Positions 27,370 through 40,200 of a DNA stretch of 64,000 nucleotides are shown here, piece after piece. The notes beneath the pieces are model-generated. The model had not been told where the DNA came from, searched no databases, and saw only the letters and a list, made by a program, of their open reading frames with translations. Numbering within the stretch: the first letter of the stretch is position 1; each line of letters starts with the position of its first letter. Source of the stretch: Thelephora terrestris (lineage: Eukaryota > Basidiomycota > Agaricomycetes > Thelephorales > Thelephoraceae); NCBI GenBank assembly GCA_015956445.1, contig WIUZ02000009.1, positions 1,240,001-1,304,000 of the forward strand, written 5' to 3'. The translations under genes were made by a program, and so were the position numbers.

Positions 27370-30300
27370 GACTGGACCATGAGCTCGGATCACCTCCCCA
27401 ACCGTTTTCGAAAATTAATGTTGATAAGACGCTTTCCCCTCTCCCGCTCTCAGTTTTGCCGTTTTTTCTTCTCGTTTTCTCTTTTCACCCTCTGTTTTCT
27501 TCCTTGCTATCCTCGAGTCTCATCCTATATGCCCCATTCCCTCCATATGATGCTCAATTTCACTTGCTAGTATGCCGTATACCTATGCCTCCATCTTCCC
27601 GCTCGTTCTATCTGACGCTCCGATATTTTGGTTTTTCTTGTTGTACGTACGTACCATATACGACGTACTGCTTTAATGATATCCTGAGTGTTTTGTTCCG
27701 GGATCTCGAACGGAAGTTCAGTTACATGGACAGAACCTTTACGCAGACATGACGTCGGGGCGATGCTGCACAATTCTGATTTTGTGGGTGGTGGCCTACG
27801 ACAAGAGGGCGGGCGCCCGATCGCTAGGCGCAAGCATTTTCTTCCCCCCTCCCCTACTCTGCTCTGAATTTGAGGCTGGGTTCAAGCATAGGCGTAGTAT
27901 CATTGAGGTTCCACCTTGGTCATTTTAGAGGAGAATTCCTCTATTCTCAAAATCCGATCGCAATAAACAACGCCCTCGATGAATGCTGGGGGTGATCCCG
28001 GTCGGACTTCAAAGAAGTTATCTGGGGCGACTCACTGCCGCGAGGGGACTGTCACTGGGGGCCCGAGAGCCGATCGATGCGCCAGTTGCGATCGCCTGCG
28101 TGCACTAGAAAAATGCCGACTTGATGTCGACATAAACCTTGCTTGTCAATAGGCACCACATATTTTCACAAATATCATCCGCATGTGTGGACAAGTATAA
28201 TGAGTGACTGTCCATGGGATGTACACAGTGTACACTCAAATCTAGGTGAATATTTGTGGACCGTTAAGGAAGGCGAAGGACCCCGACCGCTTTGGAGGGT
28301 CAGGAACACTGCGAAATGCGGGAACTGGCACCCTTCTACGGCGGATATGTATATTTGCTGTCTAACCTATTCCTGCGGACAGTCACTCAATTATCTGATG
28401 ATAGCACTTGTAAATACACTTCAGATGCAAACTCCGAAGATGGCTCATATGGGACCTGCAACCGCAGATTAGAAAGGCGCCACACTGCAACACAACATCC
28501 GGGGTACAGCATAGTGACAAGACTATGCAAACTCACAGTGTGAGTCAGCCACCCAAATTCACGTCCTCAGGACCTCAAGGTCTCAACGATCTCAACCTGT
28601 GAGATTATAATTGGAATTGATATCAGACACCAAGACTGGTGTTGATTGAAGGCTTCGCTGCCAGAGCAGCGGCCGCTGGGACTATTGATTTGCCGGGGCC
28701 GGTGCCGATTCTACCATCTCAACATGTGAACCGTCAAAATGTTCATATAGCCAGACAACACGCGCTTATAATTTAGGGGGGGCAGGGAAACCTTGCAAGC
28801 AAGGTAATATTTTGATTGGTTTCTCGATGCATTTGCGAATGATAACTATCTGAAGCGGCGGGTTCAAATATTCCGACTGAAGCAGGGAAAAAAATGTAGT
28901 GCATTGAGAAACATCTGATGAAAGCACGATGTTGTGACACTCCTCAGGGTATTCTTCCATTGTAAGTTCCAACGCCCAACCGTCATGATATGACCACACA
29001 GAAGTCGTCTTAGAGCGTTTACAGAGAACTAGCGGTACTACAGTCTCACAATAGGACACAAATCAAAATCCACGCTCCGTCGGGCGGGACCCCCTCCCCG
29101 AATGAGGTGGCAGTGCAAGGAGGTATTTTGAAATTGCCAAACCCGAACTTCGAATGTTCCACTCGGAAAAAACTTTCTTCAATGAACGCGATGCAGTCTG
29201 TGCGCCGAGGTCGAGATACGAGGGGTAGTTCTCTGCCTTGTCGTGCCTTCATGATACAAACCAGTGCTGAGCAAAAAGGGCCGCCCAAGGCACGGATTCA
29301 GCAGGAAATCTCCAGTACCCTCACGGTGATGAATGAAGCAGAATCACAAGGGACTGACGCCGTTGCATCCCCACTTTAAGCGATTTTTCCTTCCGCGATC
29401 CCGACATTATCTTCTCCAACAGCCGTGTGGGATGCGAAGAAGAAACCCAATAAGACTCGTATGTGACTTGACACGATCGATGGCGGTAGCCGGCTTCGCG
29501 CTAAGACCTGTCATGGGCCTTCACTGGATAGCCACCTCCGACCACTTCGAACCAAAAATATTCAAGCATAGCACCCTGCAAACCCGAAACAGAAAATGCG
29601 GTTGCAAAACCTTGAAAGTCGAAGGGAGGAACCGATTTTACGCGCGCTTCTGGGAAATGGGCGCACCCCCCATCATGTTCCATGCGGAGCTCGGGTGAGA
29701 CAGTAGATATGAGGAATTGAGCTCAGAAAACCTGAGATGGGAGACCACGCGGAGGACTAACGAGAATTCATATCCTAGAAGAGGTGGTGTTGATGTTGAC
29801 AGTCCATAGACTCCAGCGGCGAAAAGTTTCACATACTTCTAGCTGATGTTAATCCCCCCGGGCTCGAGAGCACCGTAGATAGAATCCTCAGTGGAGTTTT
29901 GAGAGGGTGATTCTGGCTGCCATGAAGTTGAATGTGGCGATCGTTGCCTTGAGCCTGAGCTCTCCAAACGGCGACTGGGGGGCTTCTTGGTCGTTGTATG
30001 TGTGACTAGGAGGCTCCGATAAAAAGATCATCTGAAGTTAAGTGAATCAGTGAGATGAGGGTAAGGCGATGCTTCCATGGGTCCCGTCCTTCACAACCGG
30101 GACTCGGAGACATTATCGACCCTTGCTCACCATTCTCCCATCGTTGTTGTCCAGATGTTGGGGCTCGCCGATCTCTGACCACTTGCGAGGGAGAGGCATA
30201 TTCGCGAAGGAGGCGGTGTCAATCAACACAGCTGTATATCCGTGTCACTCATTTTGAATTGGGGGCCGGAGTTCACCGACGACACTACCTGTGTAGTGAA

Positions 30301-31749
30301 GGAGAGATGATGAGAGGGGTGCAAGATAGAAGAGTTGCTCACAAGTGATCGAATTGGGAACTTCTGGGCCCTGGCAGTGCACAGCTCGCAACGAGGTTTG
30401 GGCTCCGATGATCGGTGGTGGGCAGGTGTCGAACGTTATATGAATGTCCTTCGCCTAACATGACCCCGAGTCGACGTGGAGTCCATATCCAACAGATGAA
30501 GCTCTCCCAGCCATACTGCGAAGGGCGCTGTTCACTCGCGGAGAGTCTTCAACTAGCTTTCGGCCAGCCGCATTTTCGGGTGCTTCGGGTCGGATTCCGC
30601 CGCGAGCGAAGGGTGACCGCCAGCACCAATGCGGTGGGTGGCGAACGAAAATATGACATTGCTGTGCTGGCACAGACGATGTTCCACAAAGTAATTAGCC
30701 AACGTGTTGCAAAAGCCATGCGCGATTGTTGAGTAGATGACGGTCAAAGACGTTGAGTGAACAGCCTGCGTTCGAGGAATAACACACATCCAACCCCCGC
30801 GCGTAAAGGGGGGCTCGGGGTCAGCGGTGGCCCAAGTATGTGGATTGCCATGATACAAGACACGATGACCTCGTTTCAGTGAGACGGGGTGCCCTAAGGG
30901 CGGAAACCCGCTGCAAAGTGAGGGCAACGCGTTGGTAGCGCGCAACCATGGCGTCTCGCCGAGGGTGACCGCATGGACCGACCGGGAGGTCATTTGACTT
31001 TGGCTGGTTCCGAATTCCGGAGTTTGGTTGTACCGAGCATGGATGATAGTGAGGACTGAGTTTATGACGGAGAGCTGCACACAGGCCATCCTGTAGATCC
31101 GAGTCACGGACAGATGTGTTTCTCGGTTCTGCTCGAAAACGTACAAAAAACGCGGGGTGCGCGCGGCCTCGTGTGACTTTTGTTTATTGGCGTTGCCTGG
31201 TTGCCCTGAACCACAAGTATTTCAAGGTTGTGCGGGGAAAGGCACAGCGAGTCATGGTGAGGCTGCGCATACATATCATCGAAAGTAAATTGACTCTTCC
31301 GGGGTAAGTACGCAATGGAAGGCATAGCCTAGTTTGACTCTGTCAAATGCCAGATCAGATCTGCGGTTTAGTTGGGCGTTCCTGTTATCGTTAGTTTGCC
31401 CGCTCATTGGACGGCGGGACAAATGTGCATACCCATGAAACGACGATGATCAAGTTAAGAGCAGAGACTCAGAGTTTCTTGTAACCCAGACCAGACTCAT
31501 AGGGGGTTTCCAGCCAAACGAATCGCTGGGTTTTTGTTTAGTGAGATCGGATGTTGTCGAATTCATCGCGCCTCCTTTTCACACAGCCAATACTGACACG
31601 CACACGTCGGTTCCTGGCTTGTCTGAGTCTCGCCCTCCAGTGTTTCGGGTTTCGGTCACACCACGTTCGGCGGTACTATATATTCCGAGGTGTCGATGCC
31701 CCTCATTTAGAACACCCACCCTTTCTCCCTCTTCTCTCTGCCTCCGCCC
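27370..31749. other. 4.4 kb without a gene I can support
   Basis: This stretch has only scattered frames. The longest is 197 codons on the minus strand (31146-30553), with no recognisable domain and no splice-supported extension. A CACTGGGGGCCC sequence occurs at 28043, and CTGGGGGTGATCC at 27986 resembles the sequence at 23184, so degraded CACTG-type ends may be present. No inverted partner was found. The last 200 bases (pyrimidine-rich, before 31750) are the likely promoter of the DUF6535 gene. Confidence 0.4.
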
Positions 31750-34666
31750 ATGGGAACTTTTGGCAATAGCGACGGTGACGGGTGAGTATTCAAGTGCTCA
31801 AGGCAGCACTGCGGCAAGTCTCGTGGTGCCGTGCCTGGGACGCGGAGACTTGCGGCAACTGACCATCAATTCCCCCTTTCCATGTACAGCGATCCAGGGG
31901 CGCCAGACATCATACCTGGTGAAGAGGCTCGCTCAAGGTTCTATGAAGCGTACAAACGACAGTCGAACAGATTTGACAAGGAGCTCAAGGATTACAACAA
32001 AGAGCTCAATATAACTCTCTTATTCGTACGTTCGTCACCGTCCACCCCGGCCAGGGGTTCCCATCACAGTTCCTAACCGAGATCGAAACAATCTGCTTTT
32101 ATAGTCCGCGTTGTTTGCTGTGGTCGCTTCGACCTTCTTGAGATTGGAACAGAGCACCAATATCCTTCTTGCATGGAATAACCCACAAGGTATGTCGCGT
32201 TTTTACACGCTTTTTTGCTCGCGTGAAGATCTGACACCCGCGCGTCCCTCAGCCGCCTCCACGATCACCACGATCGTTTTCTGCAGTCTTGCGGCCTCTC
32301 TTCTCGTCGCTGTCCTCGCGATACTTGCCAAGCAATCCCTCAAGCGATATGCAGTCATGGATCACAACTCCGCCACCCTCAGTCAGGGCCGGTACAGACC
32401 ACCCAGCACCCTTCATCGTAATCTCCCTTGGGCTCCCCGGTTCATCGTTGAGACACTTTCCCTCATGCTTCAAGCCGCCCTTCTAGTCATCGCCTATGTC
32501 CTCGCTGACCATCTCTGGACTCAAGATCAAGGGGCTGCATCAATCACCGTCGCCGGCGCTGAGATCCTATGTATCGTTCTCATTATCACCACTACGATCG
32601 CTCCAACCTTCTTGACAATCTTCGGAGGAGGTCTTGCAGATGGTATCAGGAAAGCGATCCGCGCGTTCGTATCCGTAAAGTCCAGCGGCGAAGACTTTAG
32701 GCCAAGAACGACTCCCAAGCGCCAACCGAGCCTCCTCTGTACCCCCGTAGAAAAGGGCGAAAAGGTGGAAGTCATACTCGGTCAAGACATTCCCCTGGTA
32801 TTCAAACAGCAAGAAATCGACTGGAGAGGATTCATCTCTGATTCCCTTTGCATTGCCTGGATGTTCGATCGGACCCTCGACTCGGACAAGGTCACTTTCA
32901 TCCTCGATTTCATCCCCGACGTTGTCTGGCATTCCGGCATCTGCAACGTTCCCATCCCCACCGTCTTCCAAATTTTCGAAAATTGCTTCAGCTACAGTGA
33001 CGGAAACGCCGCGCTGATCCCACGTTTGCGGGACAGAGCTTACGCTTCTGGAAGGGCGCTCGTCCACCTTGCGATCCAGAGGAAATGTATTGGAGAGGAA
33101 ACTTGTGATCCGCTCAAGGACTTCCGTGGCGGCCAGCGCTCGTACAGTTGGCGCTCGTATGACAAGGATCTCGATTCGATCCTGGCCTTGGTCGATCGAC
33201 TTTTGGGAAACAGTCAACCAATCAACTGGACCGGTTACAAGTTCTCGGAGCCTCATCAACGCTGGTTGTCCCACATTCTTCTCTATCGGGCCTGGGATCA
33301 TCTTTGCTATTCTTCAAAGCTTCCTGATGAAGTACAGGCATTTGTCGCGCTTGCTCTCTCATCGGATGACATCCACCCGGCGGTTGTTGCGGACTGTTTG
33401 TTCATCATATCGTTGCTTGTCGGTCTTCCTCTCCATGTGGATGATTTGGCTGTCACAGACAAGAGGTAAGCCCTACCGACCACAGGATAGACCTCGTTCC
33501 TAATCATCGTTACTAGCTCTGAAACCCAGGCTCTCCTTGGGAAGATCTACAGCGGGCTCGAGTCAACGTTCAAAAACCACGCTGTTCAGGAGTATGACCG
33601 TGCTTGTGACGCTATGAAGTTGATCTCTCCTGTCGAGGACAACACCGTCTGTCAGAGCAGCTACAGCCTCTTCCGGGTGATCCTCACTTCTTCTTTCAAA
33701 GAGGAAGACATGTGGAAAGCCTGTCGGTTCGCGGTTCACGGCGCATACAAGTGGGATCGCTTCCTTCCCTGGGTCCAGGATCCAAATGACCTCATCAAGT
33801 TCCTGTCGCACCATTTCGCTCTCCAGGCTAAGGGCGAGGACGATATTGCTACAGAACCGATCCAGGATACGTTGAGGGCCGTTGCTTACGCGAGCGGCGA
33901 AGTGACGGTCGAGGCTCTCAAGAAGTTCGACCCGACAGAGAAGTGGTTCATCGATGGTATTCGGAAAGCGTTCGAGAGCGATCGACCGTTCCAAACTCGC
34001 AAGGCCGCTCTGTTTTTGATGCCGGTCATCCAGGAGAAGTGGTTTGACGATTCGTTGAAGGAAGATGTGATGTCAGAAGAGCAGAAGGCGGAGTTTTGCA
34101 AGAATTGGGCTTCGGCGGTCGACGGTATCGAACACACGTTCGATGTCAAGAAGGCGACGTGCTCGACTCTGTTCTCGATGTTGAATTCGAGCAAGTGGAG
34201 GAAGTACATCACCGAGGACAAGTGGAAGTTGATGGAATGGTTCACGGTCCTTCCTGACGAGAACAAACCCTTCGAGGCATGCAAGAAGAACGCGGAGATC
34301 CTTCCATGGCTGAAATCGAAAGCGGAGACCCCGAGTGAAGGCGAGGGGAAGAACAGCGCCAAGGCGAATCAAGGGCTGATGAAGCTGTGGTTGGCGATTT
34401 TGTGGTCGGATTTTGTGAACCTGCCGGAAGCCGTCAGAGATCAGGTCTTGGAGATGACGAAGCTCGTTATCTCGAAGGTCAGGCATGACGTGAACTTCGT
34501 GACGGTGGTCATGGAAGCCGAGAAGGAGAGGTATCAGACGGAGCTGAAGGAGTACCCCCTCTGGAGCATCGACGATAAGGCGACGGTGTTGAGGACCAGG
34601 GTGGAGAACCTTAATAGCAGCCTGGAGAAGTTTTCGGAGGTGGTTGGAGAGCCCAGCGGGTTCTGA
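31750..34666 (+). CDS. DUF6535-type multi-pass membrane protein, 871 aa
   Basis: Five exons (31750-31781, 31890-32025, 32105-32189, 32253-33465, 33517-34666; intron phases 2, 0, 1, 2) encode 871 residues. The N-terminal domain matches the mushroom DUF6535 pattern: an amphipathic start (FYEAYKRQSNRFDKELKDYNKELN) followed by four hydrophobic segments within 32105-32650 (SALFAVVASTFL, TIVFCSLAASLLVAVLAIL, LMLQAALLVIAYVLADHLW, ILCIVLIITTTIAPTFL). The remaining 650 residues are soluble and helical, with repeat-like segments. The function of the family is unknown. Many copies occur in agaricomycete genomes. A paralogue with the same exon plan lies inverted at 44637-47527. Confidence 0.9.
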
Positions 34667-34876
34667 GCGTGGTGCAATTTTCTCTTTCTCTCGTGTATCT
34701 ATTCATTTGTCACTACACTGACGTGAGCAGATGTACCTCTATGGCGACCTCTGTTCTTGTCACGGCTATTGTCTTCGTTTTCATCGTATATCTTACCATT
34801 TATCCCTCTCCTTACTCTCAGCCGATATTGAAAATATCACCTCGATCGTTGGTCATTATCATCACACCCACAGTTA

Positions 34877-36458
34877 TCAGAATGGGAGACTGTCTGCCTT
34901 GATTTCCGTATGTTTGAACCTTTTCTTTCCCTCGCCGCTCCCGAACTCGTCAACGATGTGACCGGTATCGCTCTTACTCCTCAGCACATATTTGTAGCTC
35001 ACCAACCCCTCCAATCCCACCGGTCCCCTGGCGTGGATCCTACCCGTGCTGATTCCAACCTCCGTACCGAATCCGTACCTGAATCCGTCCGCAAACCGTG
35101 TGCTGGCGTTCCAGAAGGCTCCTGCGGAGTCTACCCCTCGGATGAACATCGAGGCGTGCGGCTCGGATTCTGTGACGATCGCGTCGGTGTGGTGAGAGGA
35201 GTGGGAGTTGATGTGTTTGATTGCATCTGAGAGGGAGGGGACGGTTAGGACGGATAGAGTGAGGGAGAGGTGTTCGGTTGAGTAGTCGTCAGCCTTTGAG
35301 GGTCGGACGTGGCTTTCGAACTTTTGGGGAGGGGTTTGTTGGAGGACAGAGAGGGAAGGTGTGTCGCAGAGGAGTTTTACGTTGGCATCGAGGAGCGAAT
35401 TGGCTATTGATGGCCAGAGAGTTGGTAGGACTGACTCGTGGAGAAGAAGAGTCTCGGCTGCATTGCAGGCCGCTGGGTAGTTGATCTATCGTCGGATTAG
35501 GATTAGAGTATATCGACGATGCATCGCCCAACACCAAAGGCAGGTTAGAGGGCGCGTGAAGGGAAGATAGGGGTGGTTTCAGCTTGGATAACGTACTTTG
35601 GAATCTAGGACCACGCGGACGGCTGTGTCTAATTTTGCAGACTCGTCGACGAAGACGTTGCAGAGACCGTCCGCGTGACCCATGACGGGGATCCGGGTGT
35701 TGTTTTGGATGTTTCGTACGAGGGCGTTGCTCCCCCTTGGGATGACCAAATCGATGTATTGGTCCAGGGAGAGGAGGGAGGAGACATCCTCCCTGGTATG
35801 AACGGCTTGGATGTACGTTTCTGGGAGGGAAGTCGATGCCAGTGCGCGTTGTATCACCGCAGATAGGAGAGCGGCAGTGTTTTTAGATTCTTTACCACCT
35901 TTGAGGATCGCCGCATTCCCTGCAACCCCTGTCACAGATTGTGCATCGATAAGTGAACACAAGCTAGGGCATACCTGATTTTATCGCCAAAGTGGCAATG
36001 TTGACCACGACCTCCGGACGAGCTTCAAAGATGACTAGGAGCACCCCGATTGGGCAGGTCATCCGGTATAACTCGAGGCCATCGTCCAGCTCCTTGGCGT
36101 ACGTGATCCTTCCGGTGGGATCCTCGAGATCAGAAACGTCAGAGACACCTTGGAGCATCGCGTTCCATTTATCGCCCCTGCCAAGATCGAGTCTGCTGAC
36201 GAGAGAAGCAGACAATCTGCCCGCTGCAACCTCCTTCTGAGCTTCCTATGCACAGCATTCAATAACAGATTTAATGATGGCCGATCTATGAAAGATTACC
36301 TCCATATCTTTCCTATTCGCTTCTAAGATTTGCGCTTTATTCGCCTGGAGTTCCCTTGTGATGGCGCGCAAAGCATTGGCGCGTTCAGAAGCGGGGAGAA
36401 GCTGGGAAGCTTCGAAAGCGAGCTTTGCCGCACGGGCGATCGATTCTGTGTCGCCCAT
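34877..36458 (-). CDS. PRO2: Gamma-glutamyl phosphate reductase (proline biosynthesis)
   Basis: Four exons (36458-36300, 36245-35975, 35928-35597, 35485-34877) close in phase to 456 residues, the usual size for the family. The enzyme reduces gamma-glutamyl phosphate with NADPH to glutamate semialdehyde, the second step from glutamate to proline, in the cytosol. Family landmarks are RLDLGRGDKWNAMLQGV, GVLLVIFEARPEV, GNAAILKGGKES, the catalytic Cys in INYPAACNAAETLLLH, and the C-terminal GFGTEVGISTGRIHARGPVGLEGL. The start is the ATG at 36458 (MGDTESIARAAK), which gives the family's usual N-terminus. It is divergent from the BEM2-like gene, with about 780 bp between start codons. Confidence 0.96.
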
Positions 36459-37236
36459 GAGGTTATCGAGGGATGATGAAACCGTCGGAGCGGTTCGTAT
36501 GTAATCAGCGAGTGAAGATGAGCAGGCGTGGTAAAAAGGGACGCGGATGCCGATGGAGAGGTCGGAAGTCGGGATTGTCCCGGCAGGTTTCCTAGCAAGG
36601 CGTTGTCCAATTCCGGGTGTCCCACGGTGTTTCCCGACGGGTATCCAGGTGTTAAACGTTTTGTCCGAATGAAGGCCAGCGACCAAGGCCAGTAACGTAG
36701 CGGGTTTAGACGCGGTAGCCGACGAATGTGGAGAAACGCTTCGGCTGTGAGAGGTGCTGTTATCTATAGCACTTGAATCGCGGGTTGCCACTACGGGGTG
36801 ACGTCCCTCTTTTAACCCTCCACCTGCTCGTCTGCGTCTCAATCAGTCGAACTGGGCCCAGGTAGAGGGTTCCATCAACGGTTAGCGAGAGCAAAAAAAG
36901 AGCGCATTCGGTATAACAAAAGAAGCGAACCCGCGAAACTCGTCACACTACGTGTCTTATCCACGCACGGTCGGGTTTTACCGTCGTTCGCGAGGGATCC
37001 TCTTTTCGATCCTTGAACCAAACCACCTCGAAAAACAGACGACACAGGCCAATATCTTTATTTTTTTTTGTAGGGGCACATTCGTTCGTCAGGGTCCGGT
37101 CGCGAATACTTGGGTTGACACCTGCCAGCCCTGACCGTTGACAGCCCAGCATACAACCACCCATCTGGTGCCAACAGATCATCATTCCTTCCACCGAACC
37201 ACGACCTTTCCTTTTCCCCCTCGCCACGATACGCCC
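36459..37236. promoter_or_regulatory. Shared divergent promoter region of PRO2 and BEM2-like gene
   Basis: The two start codons face away from each other across 778 bp with no other gene. A run of nine T (about 37062-37070) and pyrimidine-rich tracts near 37180-37220 precede the BEM2-like ATG. I see no clear TATA box on either side. Individual regulatory sites cannot be assigned. Confidence 0.45.
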
Positions 37237-40200
37237 ATGCCCGCCAAACGCTCTCAACAGTCTCAAAGCTCTTTGAACTTGCCAGATCATTCTCCCAATA
37301 GCTCCGCCTCTGGTCTCTTCAACTTTCCCCGTTCTGCATCCCCTTCCGGACTCTCCGGCTTCGGCTTGTTATCGAAACCTTCGAAATGGTTCAAATCCCC
37401 AGGTTCTGGACGAAATATCTCTGGCACCGCCGAGCCCAGATCGAGCACAGGTTCTGTCACCAGAAAACCCAAGATATCCCATCCTACAGACCCTAGGCCT
37501 ATCCTTCCCACCATGGGTTCTGACAATTATATTGGTTCTGCCAGCAGGTGAGCTTGCACTGCTCTCGCGTTTTTCACGGCCGATACGTGTCGGTGTATTG
37601 TCGGAGATGTGTGTTTCGCGTTTCTGTGTTCCAGTCCATTGTTTTCGCCTTGCTGTCAGGTTCTAGTGCTGATGCTGCGTCAAAGATCCGTGTACGATCT
37701 TTCCCTGCAGAAACCTGGTACATTGGAACCAGTGCCTTCCCTTCCTGCAACGCCTTCGTCATCGAGATCCTTAACTCCGTCGAAGAGCGGAACCGGGGAT
37801 CTGCGATCAATCTCCCGGAGAGCATGGTCAAAATCAGCAGATGATCTATCCAATATCTCAGGCCCAGAAAGATCAAAGTCCCCGTCTCTCGCACCGCTGG
37901 ATACTGAACTTCACTCCAAAATTTCCAAGTACAGGGCGAACCGCAGCGACAGCGCCAACAGCTCTGTCACCCCGACCACGCCCCCATCCAACAACAGGCA
38001 GCGGAAAGTCGATTTTCCCGTGGCTACTCAGAACCTTTCTTCTTCCCCGCCAAACCGCAACTTCTTGTCAACTTCTGGATCTGCGCCTCATAATTTATCA
38101 CCGCTCCAACAAACGCCACCACATACACATTCCCGCTCACATTCCTTTACACCGCGTCTCGCCTCCAAGTTTGCCCCTCCGAAACTTGCCCTCGTTCCCC
38201 CAAGCCCTACACGAAAAGTCTCCCTTTCGTCTGCCAGCGACCGAGATCTTACGACACCATCAAGTGCTTCTCGAAGCGCGTTTCCATTCGGTCTCGGCTC
38301 ATCGAGTAAACCTAACACCCCTGTTACATCCGTGCACCCCCCACCCCCGACTAAAAGCTACAGCCTTCCTCTGCCCACCAGCGGCTCCCTCTCTCCTCTC
38401 CTCGACCCCCCAAAGATCATCGAACCCTCAGATGCCAACGAATCCCGAGAGAGCAGGCGGACTTCTCAAATCATTCATCAATCTGGTTTCATCAACCGTT
38501 TGGGATCTTTCAACCCGGCTACGATCAACCAGCACGGCAATCACGCCGGTGCCCTTTCCAAAGGGTGGAAACCATTCAAGTTGATTTTAAAAGGTACAAA
38601 ACTCTACTTTTACAAGCCTCCAAATGATAGGGCCGGTGCCGTGAAGGAATTATTCCCAACGGAGCTGGTCGCAGCTTTTGAGGAAGCGGGGCTGGACGCC
38701 GACGGTGCGGACGAAACTCCGGAAGTTTCACCTCACAGAGGTGGTAGAGATGACCGAAGGAGGCGGGCATATTGGGGTCGGAGGACACATCCGGAGCTGA
38801 TTCGAGCGGAGTCTGACGAGCAAGAGATCCTTCGAGGTACCCTCCCCGCACTCGTCCATGAAGCAGTCTTCGGCACCACCTTCGCATCGCCTGAAGACGA
38901 AGAACCGCTCTCATCGACTCGAGATATCAAATGGCGCCATTTCGCTTCCGCAATCCTCCTAGGTCTCCCACCGGTCGTTGGCCAAGGAAATTTCGAAACT
39001 GAGTTTCTGCGGTGCGGTGATTACCTCATCGCTGGTGCTCCAGGTTGTCGAAAGAAGGAACAGGAAGAGAAGGTAATGATGCTGGCGGATGAGTATCTGA
39101 TGTTCCACGAGCGCCCGGCAGACGAGGAGGCGTGGGAGAGGTGGAGGGAGGAAACGATCCCCTCTTTCCCGAGCTGGAAAGAACGCCAGGCCGTGTCAAC
39201 GTCACAGATCGGCGGGATGCCTTCCAGCTCATCGACTCAAGCGATGTTTGTACCTACCCCAACCTTGGGAGGGGAGTTCCTGTCGCCTCACCTCGGAACC
39301 CTTTCACCGCGACCCGATCAATCTCAATCATGCCAGTCCATCTTTGACGCGCTGGACTCACCCAGGCTGGTTTCTTCTCCCACGTCGGCTAAGGGTGCAC
39401 CTCAACAGAATCAACACAAGGCAATGGTGTGGGCTGCTCTTGACAGGGATGGCTTCACGAAGGAAGTTCTTGTTCGCATGGACCCGCACCTTATTGCCTC
39501 CAGCCTGAAGGTTTTCAACCGTGATTTGTGGGAGAAGACGCCGGAGAATCTGTCGCCGAGTTCTTTCCTAGGCTCGGAAGGAGAGGATGCGGAGGGAGAA
39601 GAGTTCCAGGGGTTCTTCGGTACGGAAGCGCACCCACATTGGTTGACCAAGACCGTCCTATTGCAGATTTTTGGCCAGGACACACCGTTCACCTCTTCTA
39701 GCCAAGGCCGAGGCGGCAATACCCTTGAGGACAGACCTGTTACCAAGAGTAGTTCCCGTGCTGAAGTCATCATGGCTTGGATACGTATCGGAGAGTTGAG
39801 TCGTCAACTGGGAGACGAGTGTTCGTGGATGGCGATCTGCGCCGCGTTATTCTCTCGACCGGTAGCGAGACTGGACAGGGTCTGGAAGCGGCTCGATTCT
39901 GTGGCACTGACTATCGCAGAGAGTTGGGTTTACCCTGGACCGGAAGGGGGACCTGCGACAGCCGGGGAACCCAAGCAGACGCCGTGGGGAGGTATCGCGA
40001 AGGAGAAGCTTCGAGAGTGCTTTGACCAAGTGAAGGAGAGCGATACTGGGAAGGGCTGGGTTGTGAAACCGTTGTTTGAGGCGAAGGAGGTGTGGGGAGG
40101 GTTGCAGGCGTCGTTTGCTCTGTGCCCGAGGAAGACGGACTGGGGAAGGTCGGACAGGGGGAGAGGGATGGAAGAGGGCGAGAGCGTCAGCAGGATGGTT

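Noticed and set aside
28143-28472. 109-codon plus-strand frame
   Set aside because: Featureless composition and no neighbouring exon. Likely chance.
30553-31146. 197-codon minus-strand frame
   Set aside because: No domain, no splice-supported extension, no promoter features. It may be a relic but cannot be supported.
37667-37844. Alternative first acceptor for the BEM2-like gene (after TTCTAG)
   Set aside because: It opens a frame that stops after 59 codons. The acceptor at 37634 keeps the 2,159-residue frame.
38088-39232. Antisense frames inside the BEM2-like gene
   Set aside because: They are shadows of a high-GC coding exon and have no start context or splice logic of their own.
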